Positions 25,939 to 39,656 of a stretch of 64,000 bases of DNA are shown piece after piece (the stretch's first letter is position 1; each line of letters opens with the position of its first letter). The stretch is from Leptoclinus maculatus (taxonomy: Eukaryota; Chordata; Actinopteri; Perciformes; Stichaeidae), in NCBI GenBank assembly GCA_032191485.1, contig JAVDOI010000019.1:11129784-11193783 (forward strand). The letters run 5' to 3'. The position numbers and the translations under genes are program-made. The notes beneath the pieces were generated by a model, which was not told the DNA's origin, made no database searches, and saw only the letters and a list, made by a program, of their open reading frames with translations.

Positions 25939-26653
25939 GATAAGAGAGGAAATGAACGAGTCTCGGGTCGGGTAATGACCTGATCATGAGATTAGATTAA
26001 TAAAATATATGAGCTCCTGGAGGAAAAAGGAGCGGAGTTCATCAGGCTTAGTGATAAAACTTGTCAAATTGATTGTTTGGAGGTTACTGTTGCTACGCCT
26101 GTCAAGCTCTCAGATTTAGCACCAAACATATAACAATGATGACAGAGTCAGATTTACCTTAATTATCACTGTGAACAACTCTTTGGCTGCAATAAAGGGA
26201 TCAAGTCTCGCCCGTTCTTGTTTTGAAAAAATTCCGAAATAAGTTCCATTGGGGTTCGTTCATCGGAAGGGGCGGGGCTTCGCCTCTCTATAGAAACCAG
26301 TCACATACTACAATCCATACAGATGCATCACTATGAAACATCTTTCCCAGCATCCTCCAGCTCGACTCCCCCGCTCCAGTACAGGAGGTTGTGACAAACC
26401 CACGTAGATGAACAGCACTTTTAAGGGCTCTCATCCCAGATTGCATTACGGCACAAAAACCAGCAGATCTTCTCCACCACTTCATTTTTTTTTTTTTTTA
26501 CAAGGCAGCTAAAGGCTAATCTCATTAGAACTAATTATATTAGCCGTGGGCTTTAAGGATTTAAGCAGTATCTCTTTAATTTAATTTTTTTTTAAACCAC
26601 AAGCCAGTTTCGAATCTTGTTGCTCAGTATCAGATATCTGACCACAGGAGAGT

Positions 26654-26655
<2 letters not shown>

Positions 26656-26694
<39 letters not shown>
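26656..26694 (+). repeat. (GT)n microsatellite
   Basis: A pure GT run of about 38 bp in far1 intron 1. Confidence 0.97.
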
Positions 26695-26696
<2 letters not shown>

Positions 26697-27852
26697 CTTA
26701 TGTTTCTGTGTGTTTGCATACTGGTGCATCAGTGCGTTGTCTACACTATGTCTGATGGCGGAGGGGTTCTGTATTTACACCAGCGGTCTGTGAGTGACAG
26801 AGCCTCTCTGTGCTGTGGTGTAACGTTACGCCCGACTCGGACTCTGACTGGCAGTTGTTCTCCTGAGAGCTGCGGCCGGGCCAAGAGGTCACGAACCTGC
26901 ACTGTGGTCATCATGGTATCAATCCCACGCAGCGCTTTCTTTTTTTTTATTCTTTGTTACAGAAGAGCAGAACAAACACAGGAAAAACTCAGATACAAAG
27001 AGAAGAATGAATGAAATTAAGCGGCTTACAAAAAAGCCTGAAACGGTAGACAACGCCTAAATATGTGCGCATCGTCCACCCCCCCACCAGCAAGAGCACT
27101 GGGTCCCAGTTAACTTGGATTTCTGTTAACTCTTTCCAGTAACTAAACCACAATGTCTCCTATTATTGGCAGAAAGAAGCCTGTAATTGGTTCTTTTCTG
27201 AGTATTCAGCATTAAAAACAGAAAAACATTATTTTGCTTATTGATTAATCCTTTTTTTGTACGGGTGCTCAAATGGGAATATTTAGTGGTTTTCTTTGTC
27301 AGCTGTTATAATAAACTGAATATCTCTCGTTTTGGACGAAAACAAATGTCTCTTTGGAGTTTGAGAAAGTTTGATTGAGATTGTTTTACATTATAGAGAT
27401 CATAACAAGTTGCAGCAATCAACAAATGATTTTCTTCAGCTTATTCTGAAGCCTTTTCCTAAACCCTTAAATCCACAAGTAGTTTACATGAGCTCACCTA
27501 AGATGAACGTCCACACCTTTCTTTATGTCTTCCCTGAAGGCATTTCAGCAGGTGTTTGTGGATGCTGGGTGCCGTCTAAATTATATATTCAACATGATTT
27601 TCCACAAAAAACTGTTCGAAACATTTTCATTATTTGTTAAACAACAAACCCAATCCCCTTAGTTCAAATGTTCTTGAGGAAAGGTCACCAGCACACCAGC
27701 GGTCACAAGTCACACCAGAAGAAGAGGTAACATGAACACCATCAAAAGGAGGATTGTTTTGAATACAGACGCTGAAACTGCAGCATCACCAGGTCACATG
27801 AACAACGGGACTCTTTCTTTATCTATCAAGACAACATCACATCTGTTAGTGG

Positions 27853-27975
27853 TGGAAATGTTTAATATTTCGAGAGGATCACATGTAATAAGAGACGAAG
27901 TATTGTCTTCTATTTTGGATGTCGTATTATGCTATGAATGTCTTTTCCTGGTTTTAAGAGCTGCGTTACAGTAAA
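27853..27975 (+). repeat. partial second copy of the TAGGGTTGGGC-type repeat
   Basis: It shares tcttttcctggttttaa and the following ttacagtaaa with the copy at 11,923-11,960, with similar spacing of ttttggatgt upstream. It lacks the left end. It lies in far1 intron 1. Confidence 0.5.
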
Positions 27976-29724
27976 GCCTTGGATTTGTTTTCTTTTCACC
28001 CAGCATGCACTTGGGGGTGTGGTTTTGCAATTCTTGCAAATGACAAAAAAACACACACAACCGCCCAAACCTGCAGCTGCAGAGAGCGCAGTGGTCTTTT
28101 ATAATTGATTTGAAACAGCAATTATCACAGCGGCTGACAAAAGGGCCTCGCTCTCAACAGCCTGACATCAGTGACGTCTTAAAAAAAAAAAGCTCAATTT
28201 AAACCCAAGTAATATTCATTCAGTATTAATTTATTAGTGGAAACGTTATGCTTCATATTTGTTGATCTATATGCTGGCTTATAGACAAATCTCACATGTT
28301 TTGCATGTCCAGCTGACCTGCAGTGCACCGATGGAAGTCTATAGTTTGCTCTGACAATTAGCTGGAACTAAATAATTAATTGGAGGACAAATAATTGGAT
28401 ACCAATTGAACACCGTTTCCACTTCCATTTAATTATTGCCAAAATTGGATTTCTAGGAAACTTCCTGGGAAATGATTCGGAAACTACGAACTCCAAAATA
28501 AAGCGACTAGATATAAAGCGGTATTTCCATTCTCATGTCCTCAATTCATCCTGTTTGATCACAGTGTGACCAGTTATAGATATTCAGTTTAAGGTAATAG
28601 AAGTTTCGTTTGCTACAGGTCTGATGGTGCTGACTGAAGCTCCACAATAAAGTGTTTAACAGCCAGCATAGGGGTGAAGGATTGTCCAATAATAGAGAGT
28701 ACTCTCTCTCTCTCTCTCTGCACATGCCACAGTCACATTTATATGCATGAGAGTAAAACTGAAGCCCCTGTGGTACAATGTAAACTCCACACCCCGTCTT
28801 GTAATTCATGACTCGTCCGTGCTTTTGAACAACAACCCGCTCGCTTGCATATAAACCAATATCTGTGACGGAGTCATTTAATCCGGTATCCGGAGCGAAG
28901 ATAGATTACAGCGAACGAGCAGCAGTAAGAGTAATGCACTACTTCACACGCACATTACTCGATAGCTTCACCTCGTGCTGCCGACAGACGGGTTTATAAT
29001 TAATGACACAGGAGCTCTGGCGTCAATCGGTGAGCTGTTTGAGTATCTCATCCATCCTTCCATTCAGTATGCAGATTAGAGCCGGAGGTGGAAAACAAAC
29101 TGGTGGTTTTGAACACTCGAAGCATGAACATCCACAGATTGTTTCAGATTTCACGCTGCTAGTTGAAAAACACAATACCATCGTGATCTTTTTAAGGCTG
29201 TTGGTGAAAGTGACACGAGGAAACACCCTCCTGAAATTACACACACACACACACACACAGTTAATGCAAGTAGAGCCGTGATAGTATCTGAGACAAACAA
29301 ACTTCTCTCTGACCGACCTTTAAAAAACATGCAGAGTGGTGCTGCTGCCAATATCTGTGAATGAACATATATCTGAGCCAGAAGGACACAGTGTGTGTGT
29401 GTTTTTGTTCTGTGTGTTTTGGGGAAAAGAGGATGCAATCAGCTTTGGCTGTCTGCTGGGTACAAGGCTAGGCGGAGAGATTAAAAAGGAAGGCTGCTCT
29501 CTTCCTGGGATTGGAGTGAGGATGTGGTTTTTGCAGGAGCCACTTAGAGTCGTATACCTTCCTGCCAGAGTGACCGATGTGGTCCGGAACGGAGGTAAAA
29601 TAGGAACTTTTTTAATGGAGCAAGATGCCCTTATGCTGAACAGGTGGTAAACATGATTCATTTGGAAATGGCAATAAGGGGGTAACTAGAAGAGTCTTAT
29701 CATTGCACAGGCGAGTCATTAATA

Positions 29725-29960
29725 ATGCTGCAATGATTACTTTCAACACTGATTACGTATTCCTGTATCATTGTTTATTCTATTAAAAAGTCACACAATA
29801 GTGTTCCTAAAGTCTTTTAATGGCTTATTTTGTCCAATTAACAGTCTAAAACTGAAAGATGTTGAATTAAATCCTCACATCTGAGAATGTTTGATAATTT
29901 ACTTTATTAACAGATTATCAAAAGTGTTATGAATTAATTTGCGGATGATCAAATGATCAC
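29725..29960 (+). repeat. degenerate GCTGCAAC-type repeat fragment
   Basis: It starts aatgctgcaatgattac and continues with strings resembling the same fish repeat (aacagtctaaaactgaaag, aaatcctcacatctgag). It is strongly diverged. Confidence 0.35.
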
Positions 29961-32734
29961 TTGAATTGGCTAATTACTCTACATTAATTGAAGGATTTCT
30001 TCTGTAAACATTCAGTGAAGTTGCTTTCTTTGAACAGATATTCAACTGTCACATGAAAGAAGCTGAAACCAGCAAACAGGATTGTTCTTGACGAATGACT
30101 TAAAGCTGCATAATCACTATTCTTATAATAACAGTGGATCAAACGGCTAATTGTAACGCGAGAGTCGTAGCTCATAGTGACAAATGATCAACTGTATACA
30201 TTTTAGCGAGTGAGCGTTTAGCAGCTAAGGACATTGTTCTCGGGCGCTGGTGGAGACCGAACCTGAGCTAAAAGCGAGATTACCAGCAATGGATCTGGAT
30301 GAATGAAATGGAGAGAAACGGGCAACTCTTTGCTGACTCGTTAGCAATAGCAACTTTAGCTTTAGCACTACAATAAACTAAAAGCAAAATGTAATGGGAA
30401 TACGTCAGTAGAATAAAAGGCCATAGTGTCAATGACAACAAAGGGCTTTATCCAGATGAAACCAGGCTTTTTACTGCCTTTGATCCGCCTTTAACAAAAC
30501 ACGTCACAGTTGAGTTTAGCCTGGGAGAGGCTGCCTTTATCTCTTCTGTATCTGTATCTGCATTGTGTTGCCTGCGTGGAGGACGCGGTCACAATAAGCT
30601 CCATGCTCGCCCGCTTCTGTTCCACTAATCAGGAAATACCCTGCTAGATATTTACGCTCAGGTCTCAAGGAAAGAAAAGAGGAAGATATGCGTGGCCTCG
30701 GCTGAGGGCCATTCTGACGATGCATTGGAGGGCTGGGCGTTCGTCCAAAAAGGTCCCAGACACAGACAGCCAGGTTGGGCTGCCACAAACATCACTAATG
30801 GGTTCCAAGACAAACATCACTCCACATTAGTCTCAGAGGCAAACGGTCTGAGTAAAAAGTCTTTCCAACAGTTCAAAATTAGGAGCTTGGTGTTCATTCT
30901 TGGTGTCGTATTTACCAAGCGTCCACAACAGATCCTGTAACAGCAAGAGCAACTTTAACTGCCACAAAGTCCAGCCATAACAAGGTCAACGATAGAGAGA
31001 ATATATTATGAGATAATATATGTGCGGTATGACCTCTACGGCATTAAGCAACAGAAACAAAGGGACACGCTTCCTGGAAAAAGTTACACATTTGCTGAAA
31101 TGGTAAGACAATAATCAGCAACACTGCAAATACTTTCATAATCTAACTATCTTTTATGTCAACTTCAAACTCTCTGGCTCCAGCAGCTTCTCAAATATGG
31201 GAACCTGCTGCATTTTCTGACCATTTTAGAGAAAATGGAGATTAATGGATTAAAAAAAACAGCCATCAGAAGCAGGAACCAATGTTACACAACGGCTGCT
31301 AATAAATACCAGGAGTGCAATTAGCTAATTGCTCAGTTGCATCATTGAGGCTGATGATGTCAAGATCAATCCATATGGTCACCCGATGCTCTCAATGTCA
31401 TGTTAACACTGTCCTCAGAAGCATGAGCAGAAGCAAACCTTCTGTGAACAGATACAATCTTCTCAAGGAATATTTCAACCTGCTCCAGACTTTAGAGTCA
31501 AAACAGGAAGTGTGACTCCTGGTTTCATCCTGTACAATAAACCACCAGTTCAGATTAAGAAACCCAATCCGACTCATTCCATCAACCCGGAGCATCTTTT
31601 CTCTCCTTAACTCACACCGACTAGTTCACAGATAAGAGGAATCCTTTTACATGTTTGTATCCAACGCCAGATATCCTGTGTCAACAAAAACAAAACATCA
31701 CATTAAGGAAGCAAAGATATCATTTCACGGAGCCTTTGATATCCAAGAGAACAGAAGAAGCCTGCAGTGTATGGATAGAGTTTCTATTATGAACCTTTTG
31801 GGTTATTGTGTTTGCAGCATGTGTTAAAGAGCTACTGTTTGTTTAGTCACTATCTAACGCCGAAGCACGTAACACACTGGAGACCGAGCTACTCGTGAAA
31901 GTAAAATCTATATATGTGCAGTATTACAAACTAGATAATACTCCGGGAAAAAATAATGCTGTATTACAGTTTTTCTCCATTGTATACACACATAAAATAG
32001 CACGTTAGGATGAGATTTCGGACGCAGCCAAAGACTCCAGACTGATAAAACCGACGCACAATTCCTTTGTTTTCACTCAAATAGAAACTCAACGGATATC
32101 TTATGGATTGCCACTTTAACCGAGCAACTTCCGCGCAACTTCCGCCTCTCACTCAATGGTCACTCCTTTCACACAAGCTATCGGTATACAAGGTCAAACT
32201 GGGGTAGAAGGTAATAATAGAGACGTGTATCCAAATCTCTTTGTTGAAGCACGTTCTATTTAAAGTCATAATAAATTGATTTAGATTCAGGTGACCACTA
32301 TGATCTGTACACTTTAGAAGATGTCTTCTAGTGGTCTTGAGCTCCATTAATCAACAAGAAAGAGCCTCTAAATCATCTCCACTGACGCGCTGTTAATGGA
32401 GCAAGTCTACGTGGGGTTCAATGTCATTCAACCCATCGGGACAATCCCCCGTCTGGTTATTAACAGGCAGGAGGAACCACAGGAACCGATGCTCATTTAC
32501 AACATCTGCTTGAGCCTCCAACTGAACCAACCAGTGGTTGTTAACATTGTAACACTTTTACAACTAATCATATACAGTTTATGTTACATTGTAGCTAAAA
32601 GTTTTGGAATACATGCTTTTGGAAATTTGCATTCACCATCCAGCACTTCAGGCCATCATTGGTTTTCTAGTCACATTCATACGGTGGTAAAATCAAAGAG
32701 AACTTCTCCTACGTTGGTGAAAAGATCAGGAAAT

Positions 32735-33030
32735 ATCTCACCCAAGTATTGTCATTATTTATTAATCTGCAGATTGTTTTCTCATTACTTTGATTCATAG
32801 TTTTGTCTATAAAATGTCAGACAACAGTTGTAAATGAACATATTCTCCGAAAGCCCACGGTGCCGTGTTAAAAGTCCTCGATTTATCTGCCCGACAGTCC
32901 AAAACCCAAAGATTATTATTTACCATCATACAGAATCTGAATCAGAAAAGCAGTAAAATCCTCATATTTAAGAAGCTGAAACTTTTGGCTGAAAAAAACA
33001 CGTTTTGCGGTTGGAAAATGTCTTAGTTCT
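32735..33030 (+). repeat. degenerate GCTGCAAC-type repeat fragment
   Basis: It includes attaatctgcagattg, ataaaatgtcagacaac, aacccaaagattatt and cctcatatttaagaagctg, in the order I recall for the internal part of this family. Both termini appear eroded. Confidence 0.4.
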
Positions 33031-33589
33031 GAGCAGAAAATATCAAAATATTAAGCCTCGAGGTTTGATCATCAGCAGTAACAGCTGCTGCCTGGAACAG
33101 CAAGAAAACAATGAGCAGCGAACGTGTTGCGTATACATGACGATCTTTAGTTAAGAAGCTACAAACATGCAGAGACTCTCGTTTGGTCCTTTAAGATCAA
33201 ACAGTGTCCTCTTTAAAAGGACAGTCCTCAGGGTGATCCACACTCTCCCTCCCTCTCTTGGCCCCGTTCTCTTGCTCGTTCATCCTCACCGTCCACACAC
33301 TTTTGCCCCAAATGCTGATTCAAACCGACCCGGACCACGAGAAACAACCACAGGTGCAGGCACACCGCTCCTTCATCACCGCTGGCCTGGCACAGCCGAC
33401 AGCTAAACTGTGAGCTGTAAACCTTCAACCGATTTAGCTTTAGTACCTTTGTGGCTTTTTTTTAATTCAACACCTGTTTTCTATTTACTGAGTGTTTGCC
33501 AAATCAAGCAATGTGAACGAGGAACAAGGAAACAATGTAGCTAAACGGCTCAAGAGACAGCTGCAAAACACCCATCGGCCTATTAGCTA

Positions 33590-33607
33590 ATGTTAGCATG
33601 CTAACAT
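33590..33607. other. 18-bp perfect palindrome
   Basis: atgttagcatgctaacat is its own reverse complement. It lies in a tract with further gttagca motifs (to about 33,740), reminiscent of a fish repeat. It could also form a cruciform. Confidence 0.7.
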
Positions 33608-34811
33608 AAGAATGTTAAAGAAGCATTGACCTTGAGACAAGGAAACATCTCCATGTTTTAGGACTCATTCCTGCAGAGCTCTTTAGAGGACCTTGCACAT
33701 TGTTGTTACACGAATGTTAGCACGATGACGTTAGCATTCAGCTGAGCTGTGCCACTATAAAGGCCGACAATCACACTCGTCCCAATGCTGCATTTCCTTG
33801 CAAAACCTTAAATGTCACAGAGACTTTTAAGCCGATGACATTTCCCTTTAGTTGATCTTCGAGGACTCGGTGGTTTTGATTGAAGGATAGAACCTAAGGC
33901 TAGTGAAAGGTTTGGGTTTCTCTCCTCCTCCACACACACACACTTGTACCGACAATATAGAACGAGATTAACCGCTGAGGAGGAAGCACACTGCACACCC
34001 CTCACCCGAGACCACATCCTCACGCCACACGGCTTCTCGACAAACTGTGAGCAACAAGTGGACGCGGAGATGCGAGGAAGAAAACAGCTCCCACGCTGCT
34101 CTCCCATCACGCCTCTCACTGTGACGACTCTCTGTGGTATGGAAATGCTCAGAGGAGGAGGACTGGATTCAGCATTTCAAAGACGTATAAAGTCCTGCAA
34201 CAAGGAAAGAGAAAGAACTGAGGGGGCGGTTGCAGGAGAACAGGTGTGGCTGGAGGTGAGAGAGACAAAATAGGGACTTTCTAAAAAATACAAAACAACC
34301 TTGCCCGGTTCTTTGTTGTCAAATCAAACGGCTTTAAACTCCTCAGAAGAATGAAGGAAGTCAGGTTGAGAATAAAAGGCTCTCTGGCAGCATGGGAGCG
34401 TTCTTAGTGCGGCTATAAATACATAAATGAGCACACATTCACCAACATGTGTGCACACTTACCTCACGCTTATCCGAGAGCACGATATAGGTCATCCCGT
34501 GATGATAATTAGAGCTCTATATTTGTGATCCTGATTTAGAAATCAGCTGGAGACACTCGTAGCCGAGATGGTGACAGGTTTACGATCGCGCATCAAAACA
34601 CCCTTCTGAGGATGAAAATCTGCTGTTAGGTTTTTCTAAATTAAAAAGGTAAAGTTTGACTAGTTTTATAACTTGACATGCAGTTCTACTTCATCTGAGA
34701 TTGATTTGACAGACTATACTGGCTAAATGTGTGTGAATTACTTGTGTTGGTGTCAATATACAGTGGCAGAGTTTTGTGGAAATATATGATATAAAAATGA
34801 TTCACACTTTA

Positions 34812-35095
34812 AAAGTGGAGCTGCAACGACTTGTTCATTGATGGATTAGTTGATTATTATGTTTTAGTAATTTTTTTCATGCAAAAACTGCAAACATTGT
34901 CCAGTTCTCAAAAGTCAGCATTTGGTGCTTTTCTCTGTTTTACATCATTGTGAACTTTAACATTTTATGGATTTGTAATGTTGGTGGGACAACACAAGAC
35001 AGTTTAAGTCGTCACTTCAGTCAGTGGACAAAACGATTAAAGAGATATATAAAAGAATATAATCAATATCGAAAATAATTGTTAGTTGCAGTTCT
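34812..35095 (+). repeat. GCTGCAAC-type interspersed repeat (most complete copy)
   Basis: It starts ggagctgcaacgacttgttc and ends aaaataattgttagttgcag, so the ends are imperfect inverted repeats around ctgcaac/gttgcag. This layout is typical of a repeat family I recall as abundant in fish. It is non-coding. Confidence 0.55.
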
Positions 35096-36458
35096 ACTTT
35101 AAAATCACACAATAAAGCAATTAATGCCACTTTTAACCGTCATTTTTGTTCTGATTTTTCCTGATTAAATTTCAGTTTGGATGGACATGACACCCTTGCA
35201 CTGTACCCTAAAAAAGAGGGGGGGGGGGGGGGGGTACGTATAGTATGACAACAACAATGCAGCAGTTATCAGTATAATGCAGATAGATGAGGAAGTATGC
35301 AGCAGACTACAGTAGAGTTTATCTTCCCGAATCAAAAGTGTAACAATAGAACTAGGTAGACATACAGCTACGCACACACACACACACACGAAATGACAGG
35401 GGGGGTCAGTGGCTTTCTTTCCTGGTTGTATTTATGTCTCATATTTCTACGCAAACATTGTTATTCATTCACTGCTAAAAAGGTGATGTAACGAAATGAA
35501 CATGTTCACAAATCCGTGCCAGCGCTCTCCATTTGATACAGTCCAAAATAAATATATTGTTATAATACATTTTCCGGTCAGACTTTTCAGAATAAAACGA
35601 CAAAACAAGAAGGTGAAGGAAGAGGGGAAAAAGCACCAACAATAAGATCGATTAAACTGCCAGCTATTTAGTTTGAGCTACAACAGCTAAACTGTTTATT
35701 TTCTGTCAATCAACTCATAGATTAATCGACTTCTTTTTTCTTTCAAACCAAACTTGTAAGGGAATAGACAGAAATGTTTGGTATTTTGGTTTGAGCCTTT
35801 GAAGGAGGACACTGGTACTTTTGGGTGAAAGTCATATTTGATGGAGTCTGATAGTGTTGAAAACGTCTCATGTCCAGGATGTTAAAAGAGTCAAAGGCTC
35901 AAAGTTGAGCAAAACATGAATCCAGCGTTGCTTTCAAGGCACTTTACAATTACTCTAATTGGCCGGGCTGGTGATGGGGACAAATCTAGTCAAATGTAAA
36001 GGGTCTTCTTGTAAAATAGTTAATGTGTTATAGCATGTGGTTTTATTTTTAAATGCAATATTTCTCGTGCTTTTCTTTTGAAGGCCACAGCTCCGTACTT
36101 CCTGTGTCGGCTGCTGGCTTTAACGCAGCTGCTCCACGCTGACTGCGGCTCGAGCGGTCCCGCTACCCCGCAGCCCTGCAGTCGGAGGCGGCTACAGATC
36201 CGCGCTAACTGCCTTCTCTCTCTCGTTACACAACTCCCACGTTCAGACTGAAACAAACGAATAATAAAAGAGATAAAAACACTAAATTGACCAACTGACG
36301 GAGCTCGGGAGACGAGCTGATGCTCAGACTACAACACAGCAGACAAAACCCGGTGAAAGATGCTCCGTGCAAGCGGCGTGCCACGACACATCTCTGCTCC
36401 CCCAAAATCCACACTCAAAACCCGAGAAACAAAACTAAAGAAACACAATCCTTCTTAC

Positions 36459-36650
36459 CGTAGACATGGGTTTAGTGCGCTCCTCTTGCGGCTGTCAGAG
36501 ACGCTGTGCGGTGCGCGGCAGCTGCGGACTCTCTGCCTCCTCCCACCGGCCGCCTCTGGGCTCTGGCTGAAGCTGGCTGCTGAGATATACTTCCACGGGT
36601 CCGCCGACCGCCTGTCTGTCCTCCAGACTCCAGCTCTCACACAGAATGTG
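36459..36650 (-). other. far1: far1 exon 1, mostly or wholly 5' UTR
   Basis: On the minus strand a GC-rich stretch ends in ATGTCTACG followed by a consensus donor GTAAG (36458-36454). The next acceptor that fits far1 is at 21095, giving a 15.4-kb first intron. The upstream boundary (TSS) is a guess, placed below the GC boxes. The exon holds a single ATG (36467-36465) that is in frame with the main start after splicing, so it could be coding (see findings). Confidence 0.6.
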
Positions 36651-36760
36651 AGACACCGAGTGGGCAGGGCGCGTCACCCCGCCCGTGGGCCCTCCCCTAT
36701 AGTCCCCGCCGGTACTAGGAAGTTAACGCGGAGTCGTTGGAAAGCGACTTAATGGGGGAA
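36600..36760 (-). promoter_or_regulatory. far1: putative far1 CpG-island promoter
   Basis: This is the most GC/CpG-rich stretch upstream of the far1 first exon. Read on the minus strand it carries GGGCGGGG Sp1-type boxes (complement of 36677-36684 and around 36703-36710) and a TGACGC half-CRE near 36671-36676, with no convincing TATA box. Such a broad GC-rich promoter fits a housekeeping lipid enzyme. Placement rests on base composition and on the first exon's donor site, with no transcript evidence. Confidence 0.5.
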
Positions 36761-39620
36761 TTTCTCTCTGAATCACCAGAATATTAAATTCGGCAAATGC
36801 CGAACACACATATAAACGCATTATGTCACTGAAATATAACGTTTGAATGCTTTACATGACAAAATACCGTGTGGTTTTGACAATACGTCATATACTTATC
36901 TTATCTTGGGGCCTGAAGAATGCAGGATGATGATAAGTGAGATGATGATGGGTGAGCAAAATTATTAATTAAATCGAACCCAATTCCTAATTCAGAAAGC
37001 AAAACCTCAGAGATTATTCTTGTGTCATATCTCTATGGAGTTTCATGATATACTATCTATGTATAATCCTTCTGGTATCTGAGACAATGATTGTAGCCTG
37101 TGAATAATCTCCCCAAAACATGTGTTGTGACCTGACACACTCCCAATTTGACCTTTTGTTTCCAGAAGAGCATAAATCTGGAAATGAACAATCAGATGTT
37201 CATTCTGCAGCTAAACCATCATCATCAGGGCCGGCCCTTTCCATTGACACCCACATAAAACAACATGCACGGCAGATCATTTGCTTCCCTATTTGCAGAA
37301 CAGGGAGTTGGTGCAATTATTTCTCAATCTTACGGCTCTGATTGTAACTCACAGTCACAGTTTCACTGCACATAGCTGAAGGGCAGAGTTAGCAACTATC
37401 AATCTCGATCAGCTGTGAAAGTATGAATACAAGGTGACACACCTCAAGAACAGGTTGCATGCATGCATGTGTGGCAACAATTTGAAGGCGATGCAACAAA
37501 GACGTGACTGCACACTGGGCCAGGACAACCCCCTCAGCATCTTCTGCAGGTAGTCCTTGTTGTGCAACATGATATTTGTTTGCTGAATGCAGGAATGTTT
37601 AACCCAGAAGTCATGGCTGAAACACTGTATGCATTATATAATGTAACAGTGAGGGCTGTGATGCAATCAAACTGGGTTTCAGCGTTACTGAGCATGAAAT
37701 GGACTTTCTAAAACCGGTGCTGCTCCCAAATGAGTTGATTATTTTTTTTTTCTTCCTGCAACTCTCAGAAAATCTTGCTAACTAAGGACGAGGGAATAGA
37801 CCTCTGGTGTTTAGCTCATCTGACCACAGTGAGATACATTTCCTTGCTCACCTCAGATAAAACACATTACTCCCGGCTGAGGTGAGGCAATTCGAGACCT
37901 AGATGCTAAACCCCTTCATCACTAGAGGTTCTGTGTTTTTGTGCAACACAACAAAGTCTTCTTGAAGGAAGAACTCGTTGTACGTTGTGTTATCTCTGCA
38001 GTGCAGTTATTTCCCTGGCAGTATGTTATGTTATACACATTAGTGTGCACATTGCTGTCAGATGCAACTGGGATTTGAGCCATACGGGTAAATTGTCATT
38101 TGTGCAGCTTAGATGAACAGTTTCACCTCATAAAGCTGTCATATAACCCCCTGGCCCTCATGCGTATGCGTCTGATTTGAGCACAGCGTTTAAACTAGGA
38201 GTTATTTCCCTTGAGTACCATTTGAGAAACGAGTCAGAGGTTGTTCTTCAACTCTTAACGGCCTTAGTGTCTCTCCAGAGAGAGCAGAGCAGTCTGTTAA
38301 GGTCTGCACTGAGCTCGTCTCTCCCCCGATGGAGACGTTGAGTGCAGCTCTGGATTGATTCTCCCCTGTGGAGAATACAGGCAGCATCCAGCAGGCAGCA
38401 GGCCGCCCCGACCAGCGCTGCCTCGGCAGGAGAGCTCGTTCTCCGGCTCCCGCGGTGCTTCATCTCTCACCCCGGTGCTTCTTTTTTCCTGTCTGTTTGA
38501 TGGACAGGTCTCTGTGTAAATACAGCATGTAGACAACCTCTTAGTGCTGAGAGGAAATAAAAGCAATGTTTGCCATTTTTTACAAGGCGAAACAGAGGCT
38601 AAGTCAAACTTAAGACACCTCAAATCAAGTCTACGGTTTGCTACAATGTAAAATCCCGTCTTAAGTTAAACATGAGGCAAATTGCAATCAGTATTTCACA
38701 TGTTTTTCACGTGTATGGCAACAGGATGTATGTGTGAAAACCACAACGTCAACTGGAGGAAGCGGACACACCCAGTGTGTTTTCAATTTCCCAAAGCTGC
38801 CGTGCAGGTCACGTAAATGTCGACCTGAGACACAAGAGCTAGAGATATATCACTAAAACCACCAGGCCATCATTTACTGTGTATGCATTATTGAACCGTC
38901 ACACTGGCTGATAAAAGAGGAAATGTCTGACTAATAACTTTATGTAAGTTCAACAATTCTGAAACCAAACAGCAAGGGAATATATGCCTGATCTATGCTG
39001 CCCTCTAGTGGAGATCTGGAGAACGTGCACACAAATTATGAAACGTTGGATTTTCTATTCAACGTGCACCAGGTTGACAAATCAGTAGTTATGTTTTGTG
39101 CGTTTAAATATATGTTTTTACGTATGCGTAAACAAACCAAATACCTGCTTGAGAAAATCAAGTCATTCAGGCCATTTCCTCTATAATTCACCTGGTTTAC
39201 CAGATGCCCCCATGTGGCCAAATAGCGACACTACAACGGCACAAACATGACAAGAAAGAAGCTCACAAGGAGTTTCAAAAATAACTTCCTGACAATCTTT
39301 GTGTATTTCCTTAGAAAAACACAAAACATATATTTTATATTTATATTTTTCCCCTTGACTAGCAAAACTATATTCGCTGATGAAGGCCATGAGAATCACC
39401 TGAAAGTGATCTAGTAAGTACTTCAATTAAAGGGGCACTCCACAGATTTTACACATGAAGTTCAGTTCCCCCTCAGTACTACTAAGTCTATAGTTTAGAA
39501 CTACATTACAGTGTGTAATAAGCAGTATATATATATATAAAGTGCTGAACAGGGGAGATACAGTAACGCCTTCATTCAAACAGACGTCCTTAATGAATCA
39601 CACAGCCAGCACGTCCTAAA
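36761..39620. other. intergenic region between magi2 3' end and far1 promoter
   Basis: About 2.9 kb without a recognisable gene or RNA. Base composition is ordinary, with no long tandem repeat. The ORFs here are short and resemble nothing I know. Confidence 0.5.
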
Positions 39621-39650
39621 TAAATCTTTCATGTCGCGTCAAGAGTTTCT

Positions 39651-39656
39651 TTTATT
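39651..39656 (-). terminator. candidate distal poly(A) signal of magi2
   Basis: The complement reads AATAAA. About 40-60 nt further on in the transcript direction is GCTGGCTGTGTGATT, a plausible GU-rich downstream element. Other AATAAA hexamers upstream (near 41450, 40860 and 40370) may be used instead or as well. Confidence 0.4.
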
